Shown here in pieces: positions 34,323 to 42,362 of a DNA stretch of 64,000 nt (position 1 is the stretch's first letter; every line of letters starts with the position of its first letter). This DNA is from M3007 sp031425035 (GTDB taxonomy: Bacteria; Bacteroidota; Bacteroidia; Chitinophagales; Saprospiraceae): NCBI GenBank assembly GCA_031425035.1, contig JANPIN010000103.1, forward strand, positions 62,001 to 126,000. Reading direction: 5' to 3'. The notes beneath the pieces were generated by a model. It was not told where the DNA came from and made no database searches. It saw only the letters and a program-made list of their open reading frames with translations. A program made the position numbers and the translations under genes.

Positions 34323-37300
34323 TTAATCTTTCACGACCTCACTCGTCCACACCGTTTTTCCGTTCGTTACCCGCAGGAAATACATGCCGGATGGAAGCCC
34401 GTTCAAGGCTATTTCCTGGGTGAACTTATCCGCGCCGCCGGCCGTGGTGGACAGGGTGCGCAATACCCGCCCGTTCACATCGCGCAGACTGATCTCCAGA
34501 TCCATACCGCCAAAACCCTGCAAGTCTATTTTCAGCAGCTCGCCGGCGGGGTTCGGATAGACACTGATCAGGGTTGCGCTTTCCGGTTCTTCCGTGGCCA
34601 CGGTTTGGGCGATTATAAAGTCGAACTGTACGCCGCCGCCGAAATCGGGGTTGAAGGATTTCACCGTTACCAGGTTGGTACCGCCCAGCAGCCGGGCCAG
34701 GTTGAGAAAACCGTTACCATTTTCCGGAAAAAACCAGAAGGATAGCCCGTCATTTCCCGCATCTTCAAAATTCAGGGTGTAACAGCCACTGGGCAGGTCG
34801 ATCACGTCGGTATAGGTCGTGCTGGCTGCCATTTGATTCCGTGCCATAACCACGTTGCCCGCTGCATCTTTAATGGTGTAACTGTAGTCGTTGGGCGTGA
34901 GGTTCGTTCTGGTACGCAACCGCAGCGGACTGGGAAAAGCGTAGGCGGTGGCCGGCGTGAAGGACATGGTCGCCTGATTATTCGCCGTTTCACCATCCGC
35001 CTGGTTATTCACCTGCATGATCTGCACTTTGAACCTGCGGGGTAACACATTCGTTTCCCAAAAAGCGGGCGACAGGACCGGTAATGTGATCTCCGTTTCG
35101 GTGTCGGGCTGCAGATTGCCGGTCCAGGTAAACGTTTCAGAACCGCCGCCCGGCACCTGATAGGCCAGTTGCAAAGACGTGATCGGCGTGGACCCATTGT
35201 TCTGCACCACGATCAGCGGCGCAGAACAGGCCGGGTTGATGCGCGCGTATTCCACCTGCTGGTCATTCGGACGTTTAATGGCTTCAATAGAGGCATCCAG
35301 CGAATGCGCATAACCGCCATAGGTCACTAATTGATTGCTGACCAGATAATTAGCCTCGCCCAGCACCTCGCCGTTCAAACCGTAGTCCAGCAGAACGGTG
35401 CTGCCCGGCGCAGCATTTAGCTTAAATTCGTGGACATCGGTGGACATGCCCGGGCACCAGCCCGCGCGGTCGAATACCCAGGTGCCCCCCTGTGGATAAA
35501 TGGGGTTTTTACCGCAGTATTTCCAGACATCGTACTGGAATTCCTGTGCGCCGCCGTCCACATTGAGGTAGTGCTGACGCGAAATAAACTCCCCGTTCTG
35601 GCCGTGGCCGGTCACCGCAGAACGCAGCTTGAAATACTGGGCAGCCGGGTTCAGCAACAGACTACGCGGTTCAAAAATACGATCGTCCACAATGTCCTGA
35701 TACCAGCCGCGACCTTCCGGCCAGATGTTCTGAATGTCCAGTACGGGCTTGGCCGGCGTACCAGCTACGAATACGAATTTGATGTCCAGGTCTTCCTGCC
35801 ATTCACCGCCGAATTCAACGGAGAGCACCTTGTTACCTTGTAAAATAGGGGCATAATCAGTCACATCGAAGGTGAAGGTTTTGCCGGCGGCACCCAGATT
35901 CAGGCCGTTGCCATAAGGCGTAACCAGCGACAGGAGCTCGAAACGGGCCGCGCGTTTACCAAAATAGATGAGGTTTTGCGGTTGTATAGTGCCGTCCGCC
36001 GGGGCATTTATGTAGTCCACAACCAGGTTGCTTTCCGGGTCCAGCACGTTCATCGCGCCGGCGGGATAGTAGAAACTGGTATCCAGTACGACCAGGTCAG
36101 TGCCCGCAACGCCATAGTGTAACACCTGGTTTTGCGCATTCAGCACCGAATCCAGGACGGGCACGGTCTGATCGCTGATGCTCAGATTGCCTTGCAGGAA
36201 AGTCGTGTTGGGCCGCAGGCTGGCAGTTGAAAAGTTTTTATACAGATCCACCCCGCGGGTAGGTTGCCAGTTGGGCAGGTTAATGTTTGCAGAAGCGGCG
36301 GCCGGGCTGTTATCCAGAACCGTGGCGCCGCTGCCGGCATTGAGGGGATAATATGCCCGTAAATGGTTGTATTCCGGGTGGGCAGGCGTGATCGACTGGC
36401 GCATCCAGGCGGCAATAGTGGCGGCATCCAGTTCCTTATCCCAGACCTGGAACTCGTCGATTTTGCCGAAATAAGACAGCGAATGGTCGAAGGAACCACC
36501 CAGCACCAGCGTTTTGAAATCAATGGGAATGGTCTTGCCGGTGCCGCTCATCCACAGCACGCCGTTCAGGTAAATTTTCATCGAGCCGGTGACCGTGTTT
36601 TTGGTAAACGCCCAGTGGTTCCAGCCGCCTTCGTACATCGACGGATCGGCGGCTTTTTCAATGCGGTCATAGTTGTTGTTGCCGCCACCGCAGTCCCAGC
36701 ACACCGACCCGTTGCTCCAGGGCAAATGCACGTTGACCGCCCGGGCGCCACTGGCATTCGCACCTTCAAAAATGGTGGAATTCTGCGGCAACGCGCCGGC
36801 ATCGCCGTAACTCCACAGTGCAATGGTAATTTCGGTGCCAATGCCGGACAGTGACGCCGTAGGAATCGTTACGTAACTGCCGCCGCCGAAATTCAAAGCG
36901 TAGTCGGCCTGGCTATTGACTAATACCGCGCCAGCGCCGGCCGGGGTGGCGAGCAAAGTAGGATTGCCGGAAGCGCCGCTATAACTCCATTCGACCAGCA
37001 GGTTGGACGAGCCGTCCCAGGTATACGGCTGATAAAAAGGGAAGGTGACCGGGCCGGAATTTACCAGGGCCGTATTTTGAAAATACACGTCGGTAAAACC
37101 GGTCAGATCCGGGTCGAGGGCGGATAAATCCGTTTTAGTGGTTGCTTTCAGGCGAATTTTAAAGAAACCCAATTCGGAACCCGCCTGCGCCAGCACGAGT
37201 TTCAGCCCGCTGACCGGACCAGCGGTAAGTCCCGCGGCAGTCAATTCAGCCGCCGTAAACAACAGCTGATTTTTACGCAGACCGGAACCGTCCGTCAAGG

Positions 37301-37718
37301 CCAGTTCGGTGCTGCCGTTCCCCACGGTGCTTTCCACCGCGCTGCCAGTCAACTGGCTCTGGTGTTGCAGATAGCGATAATAGGTGTAGGTCGGACTGGT
37401 CGCATAAGGAAATGCCGGCCCGGAAAAACCGGAGATCACGTAGTCCGGAAATGACTGCCGCGTCGAATCGAGGCGCGAGGGATCGGTCAGGAAGGTGTTG
37501 CAGCTATAATCCCACTCGGCACAGGTCACGCCATTGCGGCAGCGCATGTTGTACTGCAGGTAAATTTTACGCCAGCTCTGCGTTGGATCATCCGGAAAAT
37601 GAAAAGTATCCGTCCGGAAATTGTCCGACCATTGCAGGGTTTGGACAACCGTGGTGTCCTGGGCGGATAAAAAAGTGGTGGTGAACAGGGCAAAAAGCAG
37701 GAGTAAAGTGTGTTTCAT
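34323..37718 (-). CDS. Secreted PNGase F-like protein with LamG domain and T9SS sorting tail
   Basis: This 1131-residue exported protein has a signal peptide, residues 1-19 (MKHTLLLLFALFTTTFLSA). Residues 20-120 hold a PNGase F-type N-terminal bowl with CRNGVTCAEWDYSCNTFL. A LamG/concanavalin-like domain lies at about 270-435 (FGKIDEFQVWDKELDAATIA). A PNGase F C-terminal-type domain lies at about 640-790 (SAVTGHGQNGEFISRQHYLN, GGTWVFDRAGWCPGMSTDVH). The last 80 residues are a type IX sorting domain (VYPNPAGELL to GMYFLRVTNG). It probably removes N-glycans from proteins outside the cell; catalytic identity was not verified residue by residue. Confidence 0.82.
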   Translation of the reverse strand: MKHTLLLLFALFTTTFLSAQDTTVVQTLQWSDNFRTDTFHFPDDPTQSWRKIYLQYNMRCRNGVTCAEWDYSCNTFLTDPSRLDSTRQSFPDYVISGFSGPAFPYATSPTYTYYRYLQHQSQLTGSAVESTVGNGSTELALTDGSGLRKNQLLFTAAELTAAGLTAGPVSGLKLVLAQAGSELGFFKIRLKATTKTDLSALDPDLTGFTDVYFQNTALVNSGPVTFPFYQPYTWDGSSNLLVEWSYSGASGNPTLLATPAGAGAVLVNSQADYALNFGGGSYVTIPTASLSGIGTEITIALWSYGDAGALPQNSTIFEGANASGARAVNVHLPWSNGSVCWDCGGGNNNYDRIEKAADPSMYEGGWNHWAFTKNTVTGSMKIYLNGVLWMSGTGKTIPIDFKTLVLGGSFDHSLSYFGKIDEFQVWDKELDAATIAAWMRQSITPAHPEYNHLRAYYPLNAGSGATVLDNSPAAASANINLPNWQPTRGVDLYKNFSTASLRPNTTFLQGNLSISDQTVPVLDSVLNAQNQVLHYGVAGTDLVVLDTSFYYPAGAMNVLDPESNLVVDYINAPADGTIQPQNLIYFGKRAARFELLSLVTPYGNGLNLGAAGKTFTFDVTDYAPILQGNKVLSVEFGGEWQEDLDIKFVFVAGTPAKPVLDIQNIWPEGRGWYQDIVDDRIFEPRSLLLNPAAQYFKLRSAVTGHGQNGEFISRQHYLNVDGGAQEFQYDVWKYCGKNPIYPQGGTWVFDRAGWCPGMSTDVHEFKLNAAPGSTVLLDYGLNGEVLGEANYLVSNQLVTYGGYAHSLDASIEAIKRPNDQQVEYARINPACSAPLIVVQNNGSTPITSLQLAYQVPGGGSETFTWTGNLQPDTETEITLPVLSPAFWETNVLPRRFKVQIMQVNNQADGETANNQATMSFTPATAYAFPSPLRLRTRTNLTPNDYSYTIKDAAGNVVMARNQMAASTTYTDVIDLPSGCYTLNFEDAGNDGLSFWFFPENGNGFLNLARLLGGTNLVTVKSFNPDFGGGVQFDFIIAQTVATEEPESATLISVYPNPAGELLKIDLQGFGGMDLEISLRDVNGRVLRTLSTTAGGADKFTQEIALNGLPSGMYFLRVTNGKTVWTSEVVKD

Positions 37719-37822
37719 GCGCAGCGTTGAAAAAAGTGAGACGGTAAGGCGGCAAATATAGTCGCTTCGGCTTGGTTACTGGCCGGCCACGATGGTGCAG
37801 CACAGGTTTTGCCACCTGCTGG

Positions 37823-38121
37823 CTAAAAAGACGGGTGTTTATACGCTTTCCAGAGTTCGCGGGTGATGACTCCACTGATCAGTAAACCGAGTAAAACGGT
37901 GGGTATAAAGCCAATGGCGCCGCTTAATTTGATCAATAAAATAAGGATCACGTTCAGTCGGTAAGAACCACCTGCGGCATTAATATAAATGACCAGTCCG
38001 GTCAGAAACAGGGTTGCCGCTAAACCTATTACATAAGGAACGATGGCTTTCCCCGAACTAAGGGGCTGTTCCGTGCGCTGGAAGTACAGAGTTGTTGCGG
38101 TGGGAGCAACAATTATAAAAA
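37823..38121 (-). pseudogene. Membrane-protein-like open frame without a usual start codon
   Basis: The minus strand is open for about 100 codons and encodes two clear hydrophobic helices (IVPYVIGLAATLFLTGLVIY and LILLIKLSGAIGFIPTVLL), ending in a basic tail RELWKAYKHPSF. This looks like a genuine small membrane protein. However, no ATG, GTG or TTG occurs in frame before the first helix, and the upstream end runs into the LuxR gene's terminator. It may be a gene that lost its start, or it may use a rare codon. Confidence 0.4.
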
Positions 38122-38157
38122 AAGGTACGGGCGCGCTTCCTTACGCGTCCGTACCCA
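38117..38157 (-). terminator. Terminator of the LuxR-type regulator gene
   Basis: Inverted GGTACGG/CCGTACC arms with further GCGCG/CGCGT pairing form a hairpin, followed on the minus strand by seven T residues. It lies about 125 bases past the regulator stop. Confidence 0.75.
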
Positions 38158-38282
38158 TCCAATCATTTGGTTTAATAAGTCCTCCTGCCTGGCTTTTTTG
38201 ATTTTCCAGTAGTCCGATGCCGCAAAGTTGGAACGAACAGCAGGACGGGCCAATACTCAAATATGAGTATTCTGCATTTTAT

Positions 38283-39062
38283 TCAAATCAAACTGCGTTT
38301 CAGGCATTCTACAGCTAGTTCCAGGGTGTTTTTAGCGCCCGTTTTTTTGAGCAGGTTCCGGCGATGGGTATCCACGGTATGGGAAGACAGAAAAAGCTGA
38401 TTGGCTATTTGCTTGCTGGACAGGCCTTTAGCCAGTAACTGTACAATTTCTCTTTCCCTGGGCGATAGTTCAATATCGGGTTGGGGCTGCATAAAAGTGG
38501 CTGGATCCGTGCTGAGGGCGTAAAAGGAAGGCTCGCCGTTAATGCCAATGAAGGAGATGCGGTCGTCGGGCAGCAGATGCAGAAAACTGACGTCCGTATG
38601 TACGCAGAGTACGTGGTGAATACGACCGGCTTCCGAGACCCGCAAGGCAATGCTTTGGTGGAGTATATTTTTCCAGCCACCCTGTCCGTCGCGCAGGCGA
38701 AACGTGTAACTGGCCTTATAAGAAGGGATTTTCTCTACCGGTATCCGGTTGTAAAAGAACTCCGTTGCGGCGCTTTCTTTCTTTTGAATTTGCTTCGCGT
38801 CATCGGGGTGCATGTTGGCGAAAAGCAGTTCAAAACTCAGGTCTTCCGGTTTGCAGCCGACAATTTCTTCCACCGTCGGGTGTACGTATTTGAACTGGAG
38901 ATCGAAGAAATCAAGGATGAAATAATAGTGCTTGCCGGGGTTAAAGATCGAGGCAATTATCTCATTCACCAGCTCGGGACGAAGCTGGGAGCTGATTTCG
39001 ATGTGATTAGCTTGCCGCCAAAGGGAAATAACCGATTGGAGATTATTTGAAGTTTCTGTCAT
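38283..39062 (-). CDS. PAS-LuxR-type transcriptional regulator
   Basis: This 259-residue regulator has a PAS-like sensor domain at about residues 40-165 (YYFILDFFDLQFKYVHPTVE then SYTFRLRDGQGGWKNILHQS) and a C-terminal LuxR helix-turn-helix at 195-258 (LSPREREIVQLLAKGLSSKQ then FLSSHTVDTHRRNLLKKTGA). It has no receiver domain. The gene runs in the same direction as the GAF-histidine kinase, 71 bases downstream of it. A functional pairing is plausible, although the kinase lacks a visible response-regulator partner with an Asp receiver. Confidence 0.88.
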   Translation of the reverse strand: MTETSNNLQSVISLWRQANHIEISSQLRPELVNEIIASIFNPGKHYYFILDFFDLQFKYVHPTVEEIVGCKPEDLSFELLFANMHPDDAKQIQKKESAATEFFYNRIPVEKIPSYKASYTFRLRDGQGGWKNILHQSIALRVSEAGRIHHVLCVHTDVSFLHLLPDDRISFIGINGEPSFYALSTDPATFMQPQPDIELSPREREIVQLLAKGLSSKQIANQLFLSSHTVDTHRRNLLKKTGAKNTLELAVECLKRSLI

Positions 39063-39133
39063 CGCGTTTGGTTAGTTGCATAATGATTGCCAGGGATAAC
39101 CAAACTTCGCCTAGAAGAAAACAAAATTACATT

Positions 39134-40483
39134 TTAATGGGATGGTTGCGTTAAGGGAATATAAATATCGAAGGTAGCACCCTCGTTTTCGCGGCTGGTT
39201 GCAGTAATACTACCGCCATGGTTGTCGATTATTTTTTTAACAATGGCGAGTCCGAGTCCAGTGCCAGGGTATTCGCTTTTACCATGTAAGCGCTGGAATA
39301 ATTCAAATATTTTCTCCCCATACTGCTGATCGAATCCAATACCGTTATCCGCCACACGAATATGGCAGTACGATTTATCATTACTTACCTCATCCGGTTT
39401 AACGTGATCTGCCGGGATAATTTCACTATTTATTTTAATGCGGGATGGATGGTCCGGGTTTGAAAATTTCAAGGCATTACTAAGAAGATTATAGAAAACC
39501 TGACGAAATTGAAAAGGAATTATATTCACTTCGCACATGGAACCTATTTCTATGATGGCATCTTTTGCCTGGCGTTCCTCCTCTATATCCTGCCTTACTT
39601 CCTCGGCAATTTGATGCAGGGAAGTCATTTCAAATTTATAATTGACCGCGTTCGCCTGGGAATAAGCCAGCAAATCTTCTATCAGCGACTGCATTCTTTT
39701 CGCCGAGTCTATTATCCGCCTAAACCAGTCCCTGGCACTGTCCGATAAATTATGGATTTCTTTTTCCGTTATGCGCGAAGCAAACGTCTGGATCTTTCTT
39801 AAGGGTTCCTGTAAGTCATGACTGGAAATAAAGGCAAATGATTCCAGTTGTGTGTTTAATTTTTCCAGCGCAATATTTTTTTCTTCCAGCTCGTGGGTGC
39901 GTTCCTGTACCTGGTTTTCCAGCTGTTCGGTAAATATTTTCTGTAGGTCTTCCGATTTTTTGATAGACGCGAGTTGGTATGAATGTTTCGCTTCCGTGTG
40001 TTCCAGATGTTCGGTGGCCTGTAGGTGGAAAGCAATAAGCTCCGCAAACATTTTAAACATGTTCGTGACGACCGGAGAACTTAAATTATTCGGACGGGGG
40101 TCAATGGCGCAGAGCGTTCCAAAAAAACCGCCGTCTTTCCGGATAATGGGAACGGAAATATAGCTTTGAAAGCCATACATCAAGGGCGTATGGTGGGTGC
40201 AAAAATTAGGATCAGTATCCACACAATCGATGACGATCATTTGATCATGCAACCTGACCTCCTCGCAAAGCGTGGTTTTTACGTCCAGCTCATCACCCGG
40301 CCGAAGACCGAAATTAATATCGTCTCGTACACCGCAGGTAATCCAGCGGTCTGACGTTACCCGGGCAATAGCGGCAAAACCCATTCCGGTGGTTTGACAA
40401 ATTACATCGAGTAAGGGAGAAATGATCGGGTTCTGCGTGATATACTGAACATCTTTTTGAAGTTTATCTTCCTGTATTTCCAA
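39134..40483 (-). CDS. GAF-domain sensor histidine kinase
   Basis: This 449-residue soluble kinase has a GAF domain at residues 20-155 (YISVPIIRKDGGFFGTLCAI) that probably binds a small ligand or chromophore. A coiled coil covers 160-215. A HisKA dimerisation domain contains FISSHDLQEPLRKIQTFASR, with phospho-acceptor His222. The HATPase_c domain has N box FYNLLSNALKFSN, G1 DNGIGFD and G2 GTGLGLAIVKKI. No membrane helices are present, so it senses the cytoplasm. It is the last host gene before the prophage. Confidence 0.92.
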   Translation of the reverse strand: MEIQEDKLQKDVQYITQNPIISPLLDVICQTTGMGFAAIARVTSDRWITCGVRDDINFGLRPGDELDVKTTLCEEVRLHDQMIVIDCVDTDPNFCTHHTPLMYGFQSYISVPIIRKDGGFFGTLCAIDPRPNNLSSPVVTNMFKMFAELIAFHLQATEHLEHTEAKHSYQLASIKKSEDLQKIFTEQLENQVQERTHELEEKNIALEKLNTQLESFAFISSHDLQEPLRKIQTFASRITEKEIHNLSDSARDWFRRIIDSAKRMQSLIEDLLAYSQANAVNYKFEMTSLHQIAEEVRQDIEEERQAKDAIIEIGSMCEVNIIPFQFRQVFYNLLSNALKFSNPDHPSRIKINSEIIPADHVKPDEVSNDKSYCHIRVADNGIGFDQQYGEKIFELFQRLHGKSEYPGTGLGLAIVKKIIDNHGGSITATSRENEGATFDIYIPLTQPSH

Positions 40484-40712
40484 CTTTTTTCTTTTAAATG
40501 TTATTTTAAAGCAGGTCGTTTGGAAGATATATCACTTAGTTAATATAGAGGAGTTTATAAAATTTATATGGGCTAAATCAGTATGGGGTGTAGACTTTGT
40601 ATTCCGACTTCATCCGAAACCATATACGTTAAAATACCCATGCCGGTTTTGATGTTGCCGGTATGAAATAAAATATTCGTGCCAATGAGCGCAGGTTATC
40701 CCGCCCGACCTA
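40484..40712. other. Host sequence between the kinase start and the prophage left end
   Basis: About 230 bases without a gene, presumably carrying the kinase promoter. I see no strong -7 element. The prophage appears to have inserted in this upstream region. Confidence 0.4.
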
Positions 40713-40721
40713 TGAGGCGTA

Positions 40722-40735
40722 AAACCAAATGTACA
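40722..40735 (-). repeat. Putative transposase-binding site L1
   Basis: Inverted copy of the core (T)GTACATTTGGTTT, nine bases inside the proposed left terminus. It shares a 12-base core, ACATTTGGTTTT, with the two 24-bp sites further in. Confidence 0.5.
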
Positions 40736-40798
40736 TAAATATAAAAGGCTCGAACCGCTGTAAATCAATGAGTTAGAAACAAACATAAACGGGCCGAA

Positions 40799-40813
40799 TG
40801 TGCAATTTGCTTT
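40799..40813 (+). repeat. Putative degenerate transposase-binding site
   Basis: TGTGCAATTTGCTTT differs from the perfect sites (TGTGCACATTTGGTTT) by one missing base and one change. Confidence 0.35.
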
Positions 40814-40833
40814 AATTGGCCTTTAACGATCAT

Positions 40834-40868
40834 GCAAAGAAGCGGCTCAAAACGGGCCGCTTCTTTAA
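40834..40868. terminator. Bidirectional hairpin terminator near the prophage left end
   Basis: AAAGAAGCGGC and its inverse GCCGCTTCTTT form an 11-bp stem around a short loop, flanked by A-rich and T-rich ends. It would insulate the prophage from host transcription. Confidence 0.75.
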
Positions 40869-40942
40869 TTTATGGGCCACCGGTGCCACTAAAACGGCAA
40901 TAAACTGGCCTTTTCGTTAACAGCCGCCAACAGCCAAAAAGG

Positions 40943-41030
40943 GGACATTTTGTGCACATTTGGTTTTTCTGGAAAATGTCCGTGTATATGTCCGTGTTTT
41001 TAACCCGGACATTTTGTGCACATTTGGTTT
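40943..41030 (+). repeat. Two perfect 24-bp direct repeats, putative transposase-binding sites
   Basis: Identical 24-base copies start at 40,943 and 41,007 (first bases GGACATTTTGTGCACATTTG, then GTTT), 64 bases apart, about six helical turns. Between them lies AAAATGTCC, an inverted copy of the first nine bases. Repeated sites of this size near a terminus fit MuA-type end recognition. Confidence 0.6.
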
Positions 41031-41372
41031 CAAACATTCTGTGTTGCTATTCGGCTCATTTCGGCTCATTTTATGTCAGAATAAAGCCTGCTAAATGTCT
41101 GGCCGGAACTTTGTATTCCAGGCGACAGAACCGCGATCAGTAGGGAATAACAGGCAACTCACGAAGGTATAAATTGTGTCTATGGAACAAATAGGCCTTT
41201 GGAAGAGGAAATACACCCGGAAACAGCAAAAGTGCTGTTAGAATTAGCAAAACATTTTGTTTTGATCGGCGCGCCATGACCTACATTTGTTGCTCTAATC
41301 CCTTTACTCGTAAAAACGACCGTTAGCTCATGTATTGGATCAAAGAAGAGTTGTCGCTATGCCAGGACTTCG
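41031..41372. other. Non-coding left-end region of the prophage
   Basis: No supported gene. A 26-codon frame with protein-like composition ending KVLLELAKHFVLIGAP occurs at 41,201-41,280 but lacks an ATG. A plus-strand promoter-like sequence lies near its end and is listed separately. Confidence 0.4.
41256..41289 (+). promoter_or_regulatory. Promoter-like sequence pointing toward the repressor gene antisense
   Basis: TTTG at 41,256 (or 41,261) and TACATTTG at 41,282-41,289 with a 22-base (or 17-base) spacer resemble the Bacteroidota promoter. Transcripts would run rightward, antisense to the repressor gene. Confidence 0.4.
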
Positions 41373-41960
41373 TTATTTATCAGTTCGGCCATGATGAACA
41401 AAGTTGTATGTCTGCTGCCCGAGCTGTATGGACACTCTACCCGCCTGATCCAGCTGGAAAACCTGTTCCATTAGAACTTCTACGGTTTCGAGCAGCGTTA
41501 AAAAGGCAGCGGTCAATGATGGTATATCCAGGTCGTCCGATTTTACACCCGGATGCCTGTGAATGTGGTATCTGCCAAATCTTAAAAGAAGGCCATACGC
41601 CAGATCAGACGCCAGCAACGGCATCCGCAGCTCTTTGATCACCGAGCGGACCAAATAGCCCTGTAATTCTGCATCTATTTCCACATCATCCGGCACCTCC
41701 GGTATTATTTGGCCAGCAATCCACCCACTGCTGGCCTCTTTTATGTCCAGAAACCTGTCACCTTTCCCGGTAATTATCCACGCTGGGTTAACGCTATGCT
41801 TCTCCAGCAGGCTCTCCAGGTGCTCTAATCGTAGGTTACTGGCCCCTCCACCCTTCAAAATATTGTAGTAATAGTTCGCCCCAACGCCCATAGCGGAGGC
41901 AAACTCAGTCTTATTCATTCCCAAAATTGCTCTAATCTCTTCTAACCTGCTGGTTTTCAT
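41373..41960 (-). CDS. Phage repressor, XRE-family helix-turn-helix
   Basis: This 195-residue CI-like protein should keep the prophage silent. The N-terminal helix-turn-helix spans residues 6-55 (IRAILGMNKTEFASAMGVGA then YYNILKGGGASNLRLEHLES), followed by the AWIITGKGDRFL stretch common in Bacteroidota phage repressors. The C-terminal 110 residues are helical and lack an S24 peptidase serine-lysine pair, so RecA-stimulated self-cleavage is not apparent. It is transcribed away from the ner/transposase operon across a 126-bp operator region. Confidence 0.85.
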   Translation of the reverse strand: MKTSRLEEIRAILGMNKTEFASAMGVGANYYYNILKGGGASNLRLEHLESLLEKHSVNPAWIITGKGDRFLDIKEASSGWIAGQIIPEVPDDVEIDAELQGYLVRSVIKELRMPLLASDLAYGLLLRFGRYHIHRHPGVKSDDLDIPSLTAAFLTLLETVEVLMEQVFQLDQAGRVSIQLGQQTYNFVHHGRTDK

Positions 41961-41971
41961 ACCCGGAACAT

Positions 41972-42031
41972 GGTATTTTTAAATACCTTCACATAATTTA
42001 TGTGCTTTTATTTGGAACCACATAAGTTATG
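41972..42031. promoter_or_regulatory. Three palindromic operator candidates
   Basis: GGTATTTTTAAATACC (41,972-41,987), CACATAATTTATGTG (41,990-42,004) and CATAAGTTATG (42,021-42,031). The second and third share a CATAA-N-TTATG core. The third lies inside the spacer of the rightward promoter, so binding there would block transcription of the transposition genes. Confidence 0.65.
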
Positions 42032-42043
42032 ACCCTACATTTG
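42011..42043 (+). promoter_or_regulatory. Early rightward promoter of the transposition operon
   Basis: TTTG at 42,011-42,014, a 21-base spacer, and TACATTTG at 42,036-42,043 fit the Bacteroidota sigma-A consensus exactly. It lies 44 bases before the Ner-like gene and overlaps an operator candidate. Confidence 0.75.
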
Positions 42044-42086
42044 CAACAACAACGGACAAAAGTAGAATCAAAACCGCTGCAATGTT

Positions 42087-42353
42087 ATGCAAACAAGAGA
42101 AAAGATTTATGAAGGGCTGAAACAGCAGGGAAGGAAGGCCAAGCCTTTCACCGTGCTGGCCCAACGATGCGGCTGTACCATGGAGTGGGTACGCCAAGTC
42201 TTGTCCGGCAAACAGCAGGACGATGACCTCCTGGAGGAAGCCAGCAAGCTCTGGCTTGAACTGGAACAGGCCAAAATCGACAAGGCGAACCGCGCTGCCG
42301 ATAATGCCGACAAAGCCGAGGAATTGGCAAAACGTAGCGACTCACCTTCTTAG
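42087..42353 (+). CDS. Ner/Cro-like small DNA-binding protein
   Basis: This 88-residue protein is the first gene of the early operon. The N-terminal half is a helix-turn-helix (KPFTVLAQRCGCTMEWVRQV with LSGKQ), and the C-terminal half is an acidic/alanine helix. In Mu the Ner protein at this position turns down both early and repressor promoters, and position and size suggest the same here. It is followed after 9 bases by the transposase. Confidence 0.65.
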   Translation: MQTREKIYEGLKQQGRKAKPFTVLAQRCGCTMEWVRQVLSGKQQDDDLLEEASKLWLELEQAKIDKANRAADNADKAEELAKRSDSPS

Positions 42354-42362
42354 GCTATACCC

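Larger units (their letters stand above)
37719..38282. other. 564-bp intergenic region between the PNGase-like and LuxR genes
   Basis: It contains the LuxR gene terminator and a start-less membrane-protein frame, both listed separately, plus the promoter region of the PNGase-like gene, in which no clear -7 element was found. Confidence 0.5.

Noticed and set aside
41330..41638. 102-codon plus-strand frame overlapping the repressor gene
   Set aside because: The repressor on the other strand has a clear helix-turn-helix; the plus frame has no recognisable domain. The promoter-like sequence before it is reported as a finding instead of a gene.
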